Positions 36,937 to 47,922 of a stretch of DNA of 64,000 bases are shown in pieces. This stretch comes from Nostoc sp. TCL240-02 (GTDB lineage: Bacteria; Cyanobacteriota; Cyanobacteriia; Cyanobacteriales; Nostocaceae), in contig NZ_CP040094.1 of the NCBI RefSeq assembly GCF_013343235.1, forward strand, positions 6,071,001-6,135,000, written 5' to 3'. The notes beneath the pieces are model-generated. The model did not search any database. It was not told where the DNA came from and saw nothing but the letters and a program-made list of their open reading frames with translations. Positions within the stretch are counted from its first letter, which is position 1. Each line of letters opens with the position of its first letter. A program made the position numbers and the translations under genes.

Positions 36937-37371
36937 TTACTGAATCACAAGTTGCTCTTGTGATTCCTGTTTGGCTGCTGATCCTTGAGATCCTAGTTGA
37001 ATCAGCTCAATTTTATACCCATCTGGATCTTCCACAAAAGCAATTACTGTCGAACCATGTTTCATTGGCCCTGGTTCGCGCACGACTTTACCGCCCTGAT
37101 TGCGAATTTCTTCACAGGTAGCGTAAATATCATCAACCCCAAGGGCAATGTGACCGTAAGCATTACCCAATTCGTACTTTTCCACACCCCAGTTGTAGGT
37201 TAGTTCGATCACTGCGTTGTCGCTTTCGTCACCATAGCCCACAAAAGCTAGGGTAAATTCTCCCCCTGGATAATCTTTCCGGCGTAGTAATTTCATACCC
37301 AAAAGTTCGCAGTAGAACTTTAAGGATTCTTCCAGGTTGCCCACTCGCAGCATTGTATGTAGTAATCGCAT
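36937..37371 (-). CDS. gloA: Lactoylglutathione lyase (glyoxalase I)
   Basis: 144 residues, the size of bacterial single-domain GlxI. Metal ligands are seen in the expected places: His in [12 protein letters not shown], Glu in [10 protein letters not shown], His in [11 protein letters not shown] and Glu in [11 protein letters not shown]. It isomerises the hemithioacetal of methylglyoxal and glutathione to S-lactoylglutathione, the first step of methylglyoxal detoxification. It is divergent from eno, so glycolytic detoxification and glycolysis genes are adjacent. Confidence 0.95.
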   Translation of the reverse strand: MRLLHTMLRVGNLEESLKFYCELLGMKLLRRKDYPGGEFTLAFVGYGDESDNAVIELTYNWGVEKYELGNAYGHIALGVDDIYATCEEIRNQGGKVVREPGPMKHGSTVIAFVEDPDGYKIELIQLGSQGSAAKQESQEQLVIQ

Positions 37372-37600
37372 ATTGACCTTTTCTGTGTAATTGATTTAGT
37401 CTTATTCTCTGCCAACATTTTACCTAGCTGAAAGTCTTCAGGTAAAAATGCCATCAGGCAAAGAATTAAATAAACATTCCCTTACCCATTTTTGGCTTGA
37501 TCCCTATCCATACAATGGAAATCTTCTTTAATCTCAGCCAATAAAGTCTCTTAACAGCATAAGCTAGCGATTGGGTTAGGCAACTGGACTGTATGCGTAA

Positions 37601-38917
<1,317 letters not shown>

Positions 38918-39062
38918 GGACTGGGGAGGCAGGGGAGTAGGGGGCAGAGGGCACGAGAGCAGGGGGCAAGGGAGAGAATTCGTAACTCCTAACTCTTCAC
39001 TCAGCACTCGGAACTGTTTTGCCCAATGCCCTATTCCCCAATCCCCATTCCCCAATCCCAAA

Positions 39063-40121
39063 TTAAGGATAAAACCCCAACTTGGGCAACCCCAAAGTTT
39101 CATCCCAGCCCATCATTAGGTTTAGACATTGAATCGCTTGACCCGCCTGCCCTTTAATTAGATTGTCAATTGCCGACATGACAATCACGCGACCTGTGCG
39201 CGGGTCAACTTCTACGCCGATGTAACAAAGATTGCTGCTGTTAGCCCACTTGGTTTGGGGGTAAATGCCGCTACCGCAGACTTTTACCCAAGGAGAGTTG
39301 CGGTAGAAGGCTGAGAAAATTGTGATTAAGTCATCTCGCACTAGACCGGGATCGCTCATTTTGGCATATACCGTTGCCAAAATTCCGCGTACCATTGGGA
39401 CAAGATGCGGTGTAAATTGGATCATCAGTTCGTGACCAGCTAAATCACTGCAAATTTGCTCAATTTCTGGGGTATGACGGTGACGGCCAATATTGAAAGC
39501 TGCGATGGAATTGTCTGCTTCAGATAGTAATAAGTTGGTTTGAAGTTGCCGTCCACTGCTAGATGTGCCAGCCTTGGCATCGATAATAGCTGTTTCTGGT
39601 AAGATTAAGCCTTGCTTTAAAAGTGGCGAAAGTGCAAGCAGACTCGCAGTGGGATAGGAACCAGGACAGCCAATAAGTTGAGCTTCGGCAATGCGATCGC
39701 GATAAAGTTCTGGTAATCCATAAACTGCTGTAGCTGCAATGGTGCGATCGCTTCTCTCAATACCATACCAATTTGTATAAGTTGTCAAATCCCTGAACCG
39801 ATAGTCTGCACTCAGATCCAGCACTTTACATCCTTTTTCTAATAGTTTGGGCGCAATTTGGCAAGCCAGACCATTTGGTAAAGACAGGAAAACTACTTCA
39901 CAGCGATGAGCAATTATTTCTGGTTCTACCGCTTCTATTGGTAGATTAGCTGTATGAGCCAGATGTGGGTACAAATCCCCAAAGGATTTACCGATACTAC
40001 TCTCACCGCCTAAATAAACCAGTTCGACTTCTGGATGATCCATCAGTAGCCGTACTAACTGTACTTCGCCATAGCCCGACGCGCCAATAATCCCAACGGG
40101 TACGCGTCTAAATTTGCCCAT
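39063..40121 (-). CDS. argC: N-acetyl-gamma-glutamyl-phosphate reductase
   Basis: 352 residues. The Rossmann N-terminus [18 protein letters not shown] is followed by the catalytic Cys in [16 protein letters not shown] and the His in [12 protein letters not shown]. It reduces N-acetylglutamyl phosphate with NADPH to the semialdehyde in arginine and ornithine synthesis. It is transcribed convergently to eno and is not in an arginine operon, which is usual for cyanobacteria. Confidence 0.97.
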   Translation of the reverse strand: MGKFRRVPVGIIGASGYGEVQLVRLLMDHPEVELVYLGGESSIGKSFGDLYPHLAHTANLPIEAVEPEIIAHRCEVVFLSLPNGLACQIAPKLLEKGCKVLDLSADYRFRDLTTYTNWYGIERSDRTIAATAVYGLPELYRDRIAEAQLIGCPGSYPTASLLALSPLLKQGLILPETAIIDAKAGTSSSGRQLQTNLLLSEADNSIAAFNIGRHRHTPEIEQICSDLAGHELMIQFTPHLVPMVRGILATVYAKMSDPGLVRDDLITIFSAFYRNSPWVKVCGSGIYPQTKWANSSNLCYIGVEVDPRTGRVIVMSAIDNLIKGQAGQAIQCLNLMMGWDETLGLPKLGFYP

Positions 40122-40424
40122 GATCTGAAATCCTTATCCCATGAATGGTTAATTCGTTCTCAGCTATCAACAATATCAGCGACTAGACTCACAGCATACA
40201 AAACACCTGAAACCCCTCTACTTTTTTCGGACGGTTAAGGAAGAGAACGCAGGGAAATTATAAAATATTCTATTTGTCCTCCTCATCCTTGGATGTCGCT
40301 GCACTTTAAATCCCCATTTTGAACGGCAAAAATTTTTGCCCTGTTATCAAATCATTGCTAGTCCACTTCTCTGCCTTATAAAGGAGCTACAATCTAAAAT
40401 AAGAAATTGTAAAAAAAATTTACG
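40122..40424. other. Divergent intergenic region argC/ribBA
   Basis: 300 bases with the promoters of both genes. I looked for an FMN riboswitch before ribBA and did not recognise its conserved core. An AAGGAG at 40380-40385 is about 40 bases before the chosen ribBA start. Confidence 0.5.
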
Positions 40425-42119
40425 TTGGTAGCTGGAAATCTTTCTGTGTCACAGCCTAATCCTACCCAAGCTTTTAAATTTGATTCGATTAATGCCGCTT
40501 TAGCAGACCTAAAAGCTGGTCGTGTAATTGTAGTGGTAGATGATGAAAATAGAGAAAATGAAGGCGACTTAATTTGTGCTGCCCAATTTGCCACACCCGA
40601 CACGATTAATTTCATGGCGGTGGAAGCTAGAGGGCTGATTTGTTTGGCAATGACAGGCGATCGCTTAGACGAGCTAGACTTACCCTTGATGGTAAGCAAC
40701 ATTACAGATACTAACCAAACTGCCTTCACTGTTAGCATTGATGCTGGCCCAGAATTGGGTGTAACCACAGGCATCTCAGCAGAAGACCGCGCCCGCACTA
40801 TCCAGGTTACTCTCAACCCAGCGACAAAACCCAGCGATTTACGTCGTCCTGGTCATATTTTCCCGATTCGGGCTAAAGCTGGAGGCGTACTTAAACGCGC
40901 AGGACATACAGAAGCGGCTGTGGACTTAGCCCGACTAGCAGGACTTTACCCAGCAGGAGTAATTTGTGAAATTCAAAACTCCGATGGTTCAATGGCGCGG
41001 TTGCAGCAGTTAGTCGAATATGCAGAACGCCACAATTTAAAAATAATTAGTATTGCGGATTTAATCAGTTATCGCCTACAGCACGATCGCCTCGTGTATC
41101 GTGAGGTAATTACCAAACTGCCTAGTCAATTCGGCCAATTTGAAATTTACGCTTACCGTCATACCTTAGACCATACAGAACATGTTGCAATTGTCAAAGG
41201 AGATCCAGATAACTTCAAAGATGAGCCAGTAATGGTGCGGATGCACTCAGAATGCTTAACTGGTGATGCTTTGGGTTCTTTGCGCTGCGATTGTCGGATG
41301 CAGTTAGAAGCTGCACTGAAGATGATTGAGGCTGCTGGTCAAGGTGTAGTTGTATACCTGCGTCAAGAAGGACGGGGCATCGGCTTGATTAACAAGCTAA
41401 AAGCCTACTCGTTGCAGGATATGGGACTGGATACAGTTGAAGCAAATGAGCGTTTGGGATTTCCTGCTGACTTGCGAGACTACGGGATGGGCGCACAAAT
41501 GCTGATGGATTTGGGCATCAAAAAGATACGTCTGATTACTAATAATCCCCGTAAAATTGCTGGAGTTAAGGGCTATGGGTTGGAAGTAGTCGATCGCGTG
41601 CCATTGTTAATTGAGGCAAACGACTACAATTCTTATTACCTGGCGACAAAGGCGAAAAAGCTGGGTCACATGCTGTTACAGACTTATCTGGTGACAGTAG
41701 CAATCCATTGGCAAGATGACCCGGAAGCCGTGACGGAACGTTATGAACGCTTAGAAAAACTGCGACATTTAGCGAAAAGTAATGATTTATTGTTGCAAGA
41801 AGAAGCGCGTCCGTTAGCGATCGCTATATTTGATGAGCCATCTTTGACAGTACACTTGGGTTTTGATCAGGCAAAAGTTGCTAGCTGTGATTGGTATCAA
41901 CAAAGTGGCCATCCTTATATACAGGCTATCTTCCAAATTCTAGACAACCTCGCAACCTTACCATACATCCAGAAACTAGAATTTCTGATTTCTTCTGGTT
42001 GCGATCCTTTAAGTAATTTACAAGTCCAACTGGATCGGCAGACATTCTCGGATGGTACACTACCTTCATCGATTAGCGATCGCCTCGAAAAGCAGCAAAT
42101 CTATAGCTTTAGTAAATAG
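40425..42119 (+). CDS. ribBA: Bifunctional 3,4-dihydroxy-2-butanone-4-phosphate synthase / GTP cyclohydrolase II
   Basis: Up to 564 residues. The DHBP synthase domain (about 20-225) has [14 protein letters not shown] and RRPGHIFPI. The GTP cyclohydrolase II domain (about 230-425) has the zinc site in [16 protein letters not shown] and [12 protein letters not shown] 140-residue C-terminal extension (from about 425) is typical of cyanobacterial RibBA and has no known activity. It supplies both precursors of riboflavin from ribulose 5-phosphate and GTP. No ATG exists at the front: TTG 40425, GTG 40428 and GTG 40446 are all candidates. Confidence 0.95.
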   Translation: MVAGNLSVSQPNPTQAFKFDSINAALADLKAGRVIVVVDDENRENEGDLICAAQFATPDTINFMAVEARGLICLAMTGDRLDELDLPLMVSNITDTNQTAFTVSIDAGPELGVTTGISAEDRARTIQVTLNPATKPSDLRRPGHIFPIRAKAGGVLKRAGHTEAAVDLARLAGLYPAGVICEIQNSDGSMARLQQLVEYAERHNLKIISIADLISYRLQHDRLVYREVITKLPSQFGQFEIYAYRHTLDHTEHVAIVKGDPDNFKDEPVMVRMHSECLTGDALGSLRCDCRMQLEAALKMIEAAGQGVVVYLRQEGRGIGLINKLKAYSLQDMGLDTVEANERLGFPADLRDYGMGAQMLMDLGIKKIRLITNNPRKIAGVKGYGLEVVDRVPLLIEANDYNSYYLATKAKKLGHMLLQTYLVTVAIHWQDDPEAVTERYERLEKLRHLAKSNDLLLQEEARPLAIAIFDEPSLTVHLGFDQAKVASCDWYQQSGHPYIQAIFQILDNLATLPYIQKLEFLISSGCDPLSNLQVQLDRQTFSDGTLPSSISDRLEKQQIYSFSK

Positions 42120-42138
42120 CCTGGTTCAATAAATTTTG

Positions 42139-42172
42139 TAAGGTGTATTATCGCGTAGCGTAACGCACCTTA
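42139..42172. repeat. Palindromic TAAGGTG...CACCTTA repeat after ribBA
   Basis: A 7-bp outer stem encloses CGCGTAGCGTAACG, a common Nostoc intergenic palindrome. It lies 20 bases after the ribBA stop and may stabilise the mRNA end or terminate transcription. Confidence 0.5.
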
Positions 42173-42230
42173 TGAATAAATTATCGAAAGTAAAAGGGTT
42201 TAAGACCCCTATGTCTATACCTAGTCTCAG

Positions 42231-42262
42231 TTTCAGTCGGGATTTAAATCCCCGTCTGAAAA
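42231..42262. repeat. Imperfect palindrome TTTCAGTCGGGATTT...
   Basis: TTTCAGtCGGGATTT and AAATCCCcGtCTGAAA are near-perfect inverted halves, 27 bases before the end of the convergent amidase gene. It is a plausible shared terminator. Confidence 0.5.
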
Positions 42263-42288
42263 TGTCTTTAATTTTGAATTTTGAATTG

Positions 42289-43167
42289 TTAATTACTTGC
42301 TCTATAAATTGGTCTAACCTGACGAAAAGTATTAAGTAAACTTAGAAATCTATTACCATCAAAATTTATCGGGTCAACTTTTTTACCAGAACGATCTACC
42401 AAATGATGGGTAGTAATGCGATAATCTGGGACTTGACTTTGAGCAATTAACCAAGCAAGAGATTTATATTGAGCCTCCGTATAGCCGCTATGAGTTTGTT
42501 GGCTGCTACTGTCATAACTATCTGGCGGTGTTTCCAAAGAAACGTGATAAGCAAAATTATTCACAGATGCGGGCAAATTTGGATTAGTCTGCACAGTTTC
42601 CAATCCCTGTGTACTCTCAAATACTGAGTTAGCTGCACCAAAAGCCCGCTTTTCTGGCGGTACTAGATAAACCACAGTTCCATCTAACTTGATTAAAGCG
42701 TGGTAACTTGCTTGCACGCTTTCATCATTATGGGCTACTTGAAAGAAATTAATCGCGCTGGAAGCAGAATAACCAGTTTCATGGAGGACGATAATCGGTT
42801 GGTTGTTGAGACGAACGCCATTAACATCTTGGGTGTAGCGTTCTCCATAGTTACTTGGATCGACCGCAGCAACTTGATAACTAGGTCTGTACTTTGCAAA
42901 AGCTTGAGTGGTTATGTACCTTGATACAGGCTTGTTAGTCTTGACTGGGGACTTGATAACACGTTGAGATTTTTTCTCTGGCTCTTTCGCTGATTGGAAT
43001 TGCACCTGCGGATATTGACTGAAGGCCATAACCCGTGGATTAGATACATGGGATGTTGTTGGATTATTGTGTAATTTTGTCGCTCGTCCAATTAGCAGCA
43101 CTACAATCACAGCCATGAACATCAGCGAGATTAGTAACACCCTAGTCGCCCAGTCTTTAAACCTCAT
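42289..43167 (-). CDS. N-acetylmuramoyl-L-alanine amidase (Amidase_2/PGRP fold), membrane-anchored or secreted
   Basis: 292 residues with an N-terminal membrane helix (about 12-30, LLISLMFMAVIVVLLIG) after a basic MRFKDWATR, so it is a periplasmic enzyme anchored at the membrane. The amidase_2 domain spans about 115-280: a zinc His in PIIVLHETGYSASSAINFF, YHALIKLDGTVVYLVP, a second His in YHVSLETPP and ITTHHLVDRSGKKVDP. It should cut the bond between muramic acid and the peptide in peptidoglycan. In filamentous cyanobacteria such enzymes can drill septal nanopores, but this protein is not specifically identified as one. Confidence 0.85.
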   Translation of the reverse strand: MRFKDWATRVLLISLMFMAVIVVLLIGRATKLHNNPTTSHVSNPRVMAFSQYPQVQFQSAKEPEKKSQRVIKSPVKTNKPVSRYITTQAFAKYRPSYQVAAVDPSNYGERYTQDVNGVRLNNQPIIVLHETGYSASSAINFFQVAHNDESVQASYHALIKLDGTVVYLVPPEKRAFGAANSVFESTQGLETVQTNPNLPASVNNFAYHVSLETPPDSYDSSSQQTHSGYTEAQYKSLAWLIAQSQVPDYRITTHHLVDRSGKKVDPINFDGNRFLSLLNTFRQVRPIYRASN

Positions 43168-43466
43168 TTTTCTAATACCCGTAAAACGGTAGATATTAAC
43201 TTATAGCTAAACTGCCATGTCTTTCGTAGAGGCGCACTTCCGCAAGCCCCTACCGTAGATGGTATCCAAACGAGAATCACTATAACACTTTAATTCTAGT
43301 CAAATATACGTTACTAGTATATATTGGAATCCTAAATAATCGTTTTAGACGCTTCCTCTATCTAGGGAGCTATTTAAATGCTATAAAAACCATTGCTACT
43401 GGTGCAGGCAATAGTTGATGAATTGTGTCTCTACAATTCAAGATCGCAATCTCAAATATCAAATAG

Positions 43467-46376
43467 TTAGCGTTTATATTCTGCTGCGTGGTGTTCGCAT
43501 AGCCACAGGTAATGTCCCTCTGGTGTCAAGACTTTCTTTAATCCACCCCAGTGCTGCTGTGGATCTTTTTCTTCTAAAAGTTGGCGTAAGGCACGCAAAG
43601 CTGCACCATCAGCGTGTTCTGGATCGAAATCTTCTCCAGCAATTGGGAAACCACCAGATTCTTCGAGTTCAGGTAATTTTGCTGCTAGTTCTTTAAATAG
43701 TTCAAAGTCATTTCTAAATAGTGTTTCATAGTCTTTGGGATTTACCACACCAAGCAAAGGACCAATTATCGGTGCGGCATATTTCAAGACTTTGAATAAT
43801 TTATTAATATAAGGTGCAGTTACTCTCAGCCATTCGGCAGGTTCATTCATTTCATATAAACCGCCTTCTTTCGTAGGATGCCAGCAACCTGGTGCTTGGC
43901 AATATAGTTGTAAATCTAATTTCTGTCCAGTTAGATTCTTTTGCCAAGCTTTAACGCCATGAGGACGCAGGACAAAGATATTGGGACAGTGAGAATCTAT
44001 GATTGCTTGTTCACGGCGGAATGTATTGGTGAATTCCCGTTGTATATATTCCCGCATATCTTTAAGCTCATCACGAATTGCTTCCTGTCGAACAAGAATT
44101 TCTTTTGCTAACTTGTCGATTCGTAACAGCACTTGATCCTGCGTGTGCCAATCCAACCCGAAAAGTAGAGATGACACGGAGACAGATTTAAAGCTCTCCT
44201 CGCATTGCATATCGATAATTGGTGGATGTCTAGTAATAGCTTTCTCTAAATTTGCATAGTTGAAGAGGTGAATACATGCTTCTCCGTCGTGACCAGGACA
44301 AGGAATAAAGCGTTTAATATCCAATCCGGGAAACCTTGCTAGAGTTAGCTCAATACCATCTTTAAGTAGTGCAAAGAAATTCTGGGGGTATACTCCTCGG
44401 ACTGTTAATTGCAAGTAGTGTTCATGAGGAAATGCTTGCACTAAAGCTAAATGTTTTTGCTCAGAATCAGCAAATAATACACCGTTACGCCAATGAATAC
44501 CAGTTGTGAAGCGGTGTTGACGCGCAATAAACCAAGTGGGAATACCCGCAGGAATCGTCTTGAGTTGAAATTTCATCGAAATTTCATTGCACTCGCCTGT
44601 TTGGTTCATTTGCTGCCACTTCTGTTCATAATCAGGCGCATCGAGGGGCAAACGTTCCACAACTAGACTGAGAGCAGGGCTTTCGGGAATGCGATAGGAA
44701 AGGTCAAAACGCTCCATAAGACGTAGGAAGTGATCCCGCATTGATACCTCTAAGTCGCACCAAAGTTGATTCATTTCCTGACGGGTTAAAATGCCAAAGC
44801 GATCGCTTACGTCTTTGCTTTCCAAAACTTTGCTGATATATTCAGTTACCCACTGTGGCTTGAGGATAACGGTATCGTTAAGTTCTTCGTTGTCTTGGAA
44901 ATAGAGAATTTCACCTAATTCATGCAGCCATCGTGCTAACACTTGCTGACTTTCAGCAACTTGAGACCTAGCCATGATGTCCCACAATTGTTGAGGGGTT
45001 ATGTGTTTCTCTGAGTGGGTGCGGATGGCATTGGCAGCGTTTAACCAAGTGGTAGGCCAGATTTCACCCATTAAGGGTAATTTGGCAGATGCTTTAGCGA
45101 TCGCCTGCCGAAGTTCTTCAATGCCAAGGCTGATTTTAGAGCTAATTTTACAGTGTTCGATAATCTGCGGGTAGTCTCTACGTAATTCTCTTAAGGGAAG
45201 GTCTGTATCTCGCTCGTCGATGTGGGTGGCGACGAGTAAAATCGGGGATTCTGGGGCTAAAGCTTTGATAGTATCTAGCCAGTAGTAGAGTTTCCCCTGC
45301 TCAAATCCCGCTACGGCATTCCAAGTAAGCAAGAATAAAGAACGATTAGTGAGGAAGAATTGATGGGTGGCATGATATATATCCTGTCCGCCAAAATCCC
45401 AGGTGTTCAGCTGCATGGTGACACGTGGTTGCGTGGGATGAGCTAATTCCAAGGATTTAATTTCAATACCGTGGGTGGTGGATTGCTGGGTATCGAAATC
45501 TTCACCTCGTAAAGCTCTTAATAAGGATGTCTTACCTACACCTCCTTCACCGACAACTAGCAGCTTAGAAACCCATTGCCGTTGGCTACCTTCTAACTGT
45601 TTCCGAAGATAGCTTAAAATTGCCTGCGTTCCTTGCTCAACAATCTCAGGCTGTGGTGAGCTTAATTGTGGATTGTTATCGAGGTATAGCTCCTTCAAGT
45701 TGGAAAGTTGGCTGATTTCTGGCGCTAGGCTGTTGAGTTGATTGTTATGAAGGGATAGCTTTTTCAAACTGGAGAGTTGGCAGATTTCTGGCGGTAGGCT
45801 GTTGAGTTGATTGTTATGGAGGGATAGCTCTGTCAAATTGGAGAGTTGCCAGATTTCTAGCGGTAGGCTGCTGAGTTGATTGTTATGGAGGTATAGCCTT
45901 ATCAAATTGGAGAGTTGTCTGATTTCTGGCGGCAGACTGCTGAGTTGATTGTTATGGAGGGATAGCGCCGTTAAGTTGGAGAGTTGGCAGATTTCTGCTG
46001 GCAGGCTGCTGAGTTGATTGCTCTGGAAGGTTAGCTGTATTAGGTGGATGAGTTGACCAATTTCAGTTGGCAGGACTGTTAATTTATTCCTTTTAAGGTC
46101 TAGCCCTCTGAGGTTGGTAAGTTTTCCTATTTCAGGAGACAGTTCTATCAGTTGATTGTCTTTGAGGTGTAGCAGTCTGAGGTTGGTGAGTTGTCCTATT
46201 TCAGGAGGCAGTTCTATCAGTTGATTGTCGCTTAGGTCTAACTCTTCCAACCTGGAAAGTTGCCCAATTTCAGCAGGCAGTGCCGTCAAATTCTTACTAT
46301 TAAGGTTTAGCTGAATAAATCCTTTATTGGCAGTTGTTTCAATAATTTGCAATAGTTCTTCGTTTGTCACCTGCAA
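43467..46376 (-). CDS. Roco protein: leucine-rich repeats, Roc GTPase and COR domains
   Basis: 969 residues. About ten LRRs of 23 residues (1-250; consensus LSNLTELSLHNNQLSSLPPE) precede a Roc GTPase (about 265-430). The Roc domain has P-loop VVGEGGVGKTSLLRAL, switch II WDFGGQDIYHATHQFF and a degenerate NKxD, ATHID. A COR domain follows to about 650. The last 300 residues are unlike a kinase, with KGLIK-free, Cys/His-rich patches such as QAPGCWHPTKEGG. Bacterial Roco proteins are GTP-regulated dimers; the output is unknown. The gene stands alone. Confidence 0.9.
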   Translation of the reverse strand: MQVTNEELLQIIETTANKGFIQLNLNSKNLTALPAEIGQLSRLEELDLSDNQLIELPPEIGQLTNLRLLHLKDNQLIELSPEIGKLTNLRGLDLKRNKLTVLPTEIGQLIHLIQLTFQSNQLSSLPAEICQLSNLTALSLHNNQLSSLPPEIRQLSNLIRLYLHNNQLSSLPLEIWQLSNLTELSLHNNQLNSLPPEICQLSSLKKLSLHNNQLNSLAPEISQLSNLKELYLDNNPQLSSPQPEIVEQGTQAILSYLRKQLEGSQRQWVSKLLVVGEGGVGKTSLLRALRGEDFDTQQSTTHGIEIKSLELAHPTQPRVTMQLNTWDFGGQDIYHATHQFFLTNRSLFLLTWNAVAGFEQGKLYYWLDTIKALAPESPILLVATHIDERDTDLPLRELRRDYPQIIEHCKISSKISLGIEELRQAIAKASAKLPLMGEIWPTTWLNAANAIRTHSEKHITPQQLWDIMARSQVAESQQVLARWLHELGEILYFQDNEELNDTVILKPQWVTEYISKVLESKDVSDRFGILTRQEMNQLWCDLEVSMRDHFLRLMERFDLSYRIPESPALSLVVERLPLDAPDYEQKWQQMNQTGECNEISMKFQLKTIPAGIPTWFIARQHRFTTGIHWRNGVLFADSEQKHLALVQAFPHEHYLQLTVRGVYPQNFFALLKDGIELTLARFPGLDIKRFIPCPGHDGEACIHLFNYANLEKAITRHPPIIDMQCEESFKSVSVSSLLFGLDWHTQDQVLLRIDKLAKEILVRQEAIRDELKDMREYIQREFTNTFRREQAIIDSHCPNIFVLRPHGVKAWQKNLTGQKLDLQLYCQAPGCWHPTKEGGLYEMNEPAEWLRVTAPYINKLFKVLKYAAPIIGPLLGVVNPKDYETLFRNDFELFKELAAKLPELEESGGFPIAGEDFDPEHADGAALRALRQLLEEKDPQQHWGGLKKVLTPEGHYLWLCEHHAAEYKR

Positions 46377-46912
46377 ACCTCACCAACTCTATAGCAATAT
46401 TCACCAAAATAGTGTATCCAACTATGAGCTAGATTATTGTCTTTCATTTATCTATATGAAAATTGCCGTAATGTTTAAATTAGCAGGGTGCGTAGGCGAT
46501 CGTCTTATGTCATACATTGAATAGAATTAGCAGTCCACAATGCTATTTGTATAAAGGATTTTCAATAAATAAATTACGAACCACAGAGACGCAGAGAACA
46601 CAGAGAGAGGAGAAATAGAGAGGATTTTTAGTCAGTTTTGGGATATTTTTTATTTGGAAATCCCTAATTATGTAATCGCTTGATTAAAAGCTGCCAAAAA
46701 TATCACAATTTGGAGGCGATCGCACTTTCCCCCACAAACTTAGGTAAAATCACTATGGTGCTAGTTAACTTTCCCTAAATCTGATGAAAAGCGATGTCTG
46801 GCGACAAGCCGCTGACGCTCCTTCTCTGCGAGACGCTACGCGAACGTCGCTACCGCTTCGCTAATGCGTCTACGCTCTTGTTTTTACTCCCTTTGATATT
46901 TCCCTCATTAAT
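46377..46912. other. Intergenic region with Nostoc repeats and a duplicated promoter segment
   Basis: No gene. It contains an ACCACAGAGACGCAGAGAAC-type tract (46579-46620), the first copy of an 80-bp direct repeat (46716-46795), and a palindromic GAGACGCTACGCGAACGTCGC/TACCGCTTCG tract (46828-46880). Confidence 0.65.
46716..46795 (+). repeat. 80-bp direct repeat, left copy (duplicate of the U32 gene promoter and start)
   Basis: It matches 47843-47922 at 77 of 80 positions, including the would-be start ATGAAAAGCGAT at 46783. After it the sequence diverges into a repeat tract, so this copy is an orphan promoter plus start codon. Confidence 0.9.
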
Positions 46913-47434
46913 TTAACCAAACTCTCTAACTATTGTTGCTATCGGCAGAAATAGCGAGAGTTTATTGTCTTGAAAAGGAATAAACTCATACTTGAGATAA
47001 AATTCCTTTGCTTGCAAATCGATAGCATCAACTCTCACGGCATACATACCAATTTCTTGAGAAACACGAACAGCACGATAGAGAGCATCAGCTAACAATT
47101 CACCTCCTAAACCTTGTCCTTTAACCGAATTATCTACAGCTAATCTCTCAATCAGCATTGCTGGAATCGGATAGGCTGGCATTCCACTCTGACAATATTC
47201 TGGTAAGGATTCATACTCAATAATACTGGCACTGACGGTATAATAGCCATCAATCTTCAAGCTTCCTGATGCTGAAATTGCTACAAATGTTTTAGCAATT
47301 CCTTTATTATGATTTTGCCGTGCATATTTCTTGAGATAATCATTCAAAATTACGTAATCGCAATCAAAAGAATTTCTTTGATACTTTTTATCAATTGGTA
47401 CAAAATTCCATCTTGCCTCGCCATCACTTGTCAT
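46913..47434 (-). CDS. GNAT-family acetyltransferase toxin (TacT/AtaT-like)
   Basis: 173 residues. The GNAT acetyl-CoA site is in RLAVDNSVKGQGLGGELLAD, and YLKKYARQNHNKGIAKTFVA and KEFYLKYEFIPF are characteristic of toxin-type GNATs. Such toxins acetylate aminoacyl-tRNA and block translation. The start overlaps the end of the DUF1778 gene by 11 bases, the standard antitoxin-first order. The pair lies between two 80-bp direct repeats. Confidence 0.9.
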   Translation of the reverse strand: MTSDGEARWNFVPIDKKYQRNSFDCDYVILNDYLKKYARQNHNKGIAKTFVAISASGSLKIDGYYTVSASIIEYESLPEYCQSGMPAYPIPAMLIERLAVDNSVKGQGLGGELLADALYRAVRVSQEIGMYAVRVDAIDLQAKEFYLKYEFIPFQDNKLSLFLPIATIVREFG

Positions 47435-47708
47435 ATTTCTGTCTATATTTGTGAATAGCAGATTTGAGTTTTCCCTTCAGTTCTGGCGGATTTTCCATTA
47501 TTGACATAAACAAATCTCTATCAAGATTGGACAGCACCAGCCTTTCATTTGCATCTATATCTTGCTTGGCGACTGGCAAAACATGAAAAAGTGTATAAGC
47601 ACTCAAAGAAATTCCTTTGAGACTGGCAGCCCGTTCTAATAGTTCTTTTTGCTCTTGGGTAACTCGTAAATCGATGCGGCAATCTTTTGCAGATGATGTT
47701 TCTGACAT
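47424..47708 (-). CDS. DUF1778-family antitoxin (TacA-like, ribbon-helix-helix)
   Basis: 94 residues. The N-terminal ribbon-helix-helix DRIDLRVTQEQKELLERAAS-like segment (CRIDLRVTQEQKELLERAAS) binds operator DNA; the C-terminal half (NERLVLSNLDRDLFMSIM to the ENPPELKGKL tail) would wrap the toxin. It is first in the operon and overlaps the GNAT toxin, so expression is probably autoregulated at the 130-base upstream region. Confidence 0.9.
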   Translation of the reverse strand: MSETSSAKDCRIDLRVTQEQKELLERAASLKGISLSAYTLFHVLPVAKQDIDANERLVLSNLDRDLFMSIMENPPELKGKLKSAIHKYRQKYDK

Positions 47709-47842
47709 GGCTAATTCTCATCTTTGGCTGAGTCTCTATTTACAGCATAACTATATTAGTGGACAATGTACACACAAAATTATTGGAACTAGGATCATTT
47801 TTTCATCACCTCTAGGTGAATTAAAACACTAGCGTGGAGATA

Positions 47843-47922
47843 GCGATCGCACCCTCCCCCACAAACTTAGATAAAATCACTATGGTGCTAGTTAACTTTC
47901 CCTAAATCTGATGAAAAGCGAT
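47843..47922 (+). repeat. 80-bp direct repeat, right copy (promoter and first codons of the U32 gene)
   Basis: It begins with a HIP1 site GCGATCGCA and ends in the fourth codon of the U32-family gene (ATG 47911). It differs from 46716-46795 at three positions only. Confidence 0.9.

Noticed and set aside
40122..40424. FMN riboswitch upstream of ribBA
   Set aside because: The conserved core sequence was not recognised in this region.
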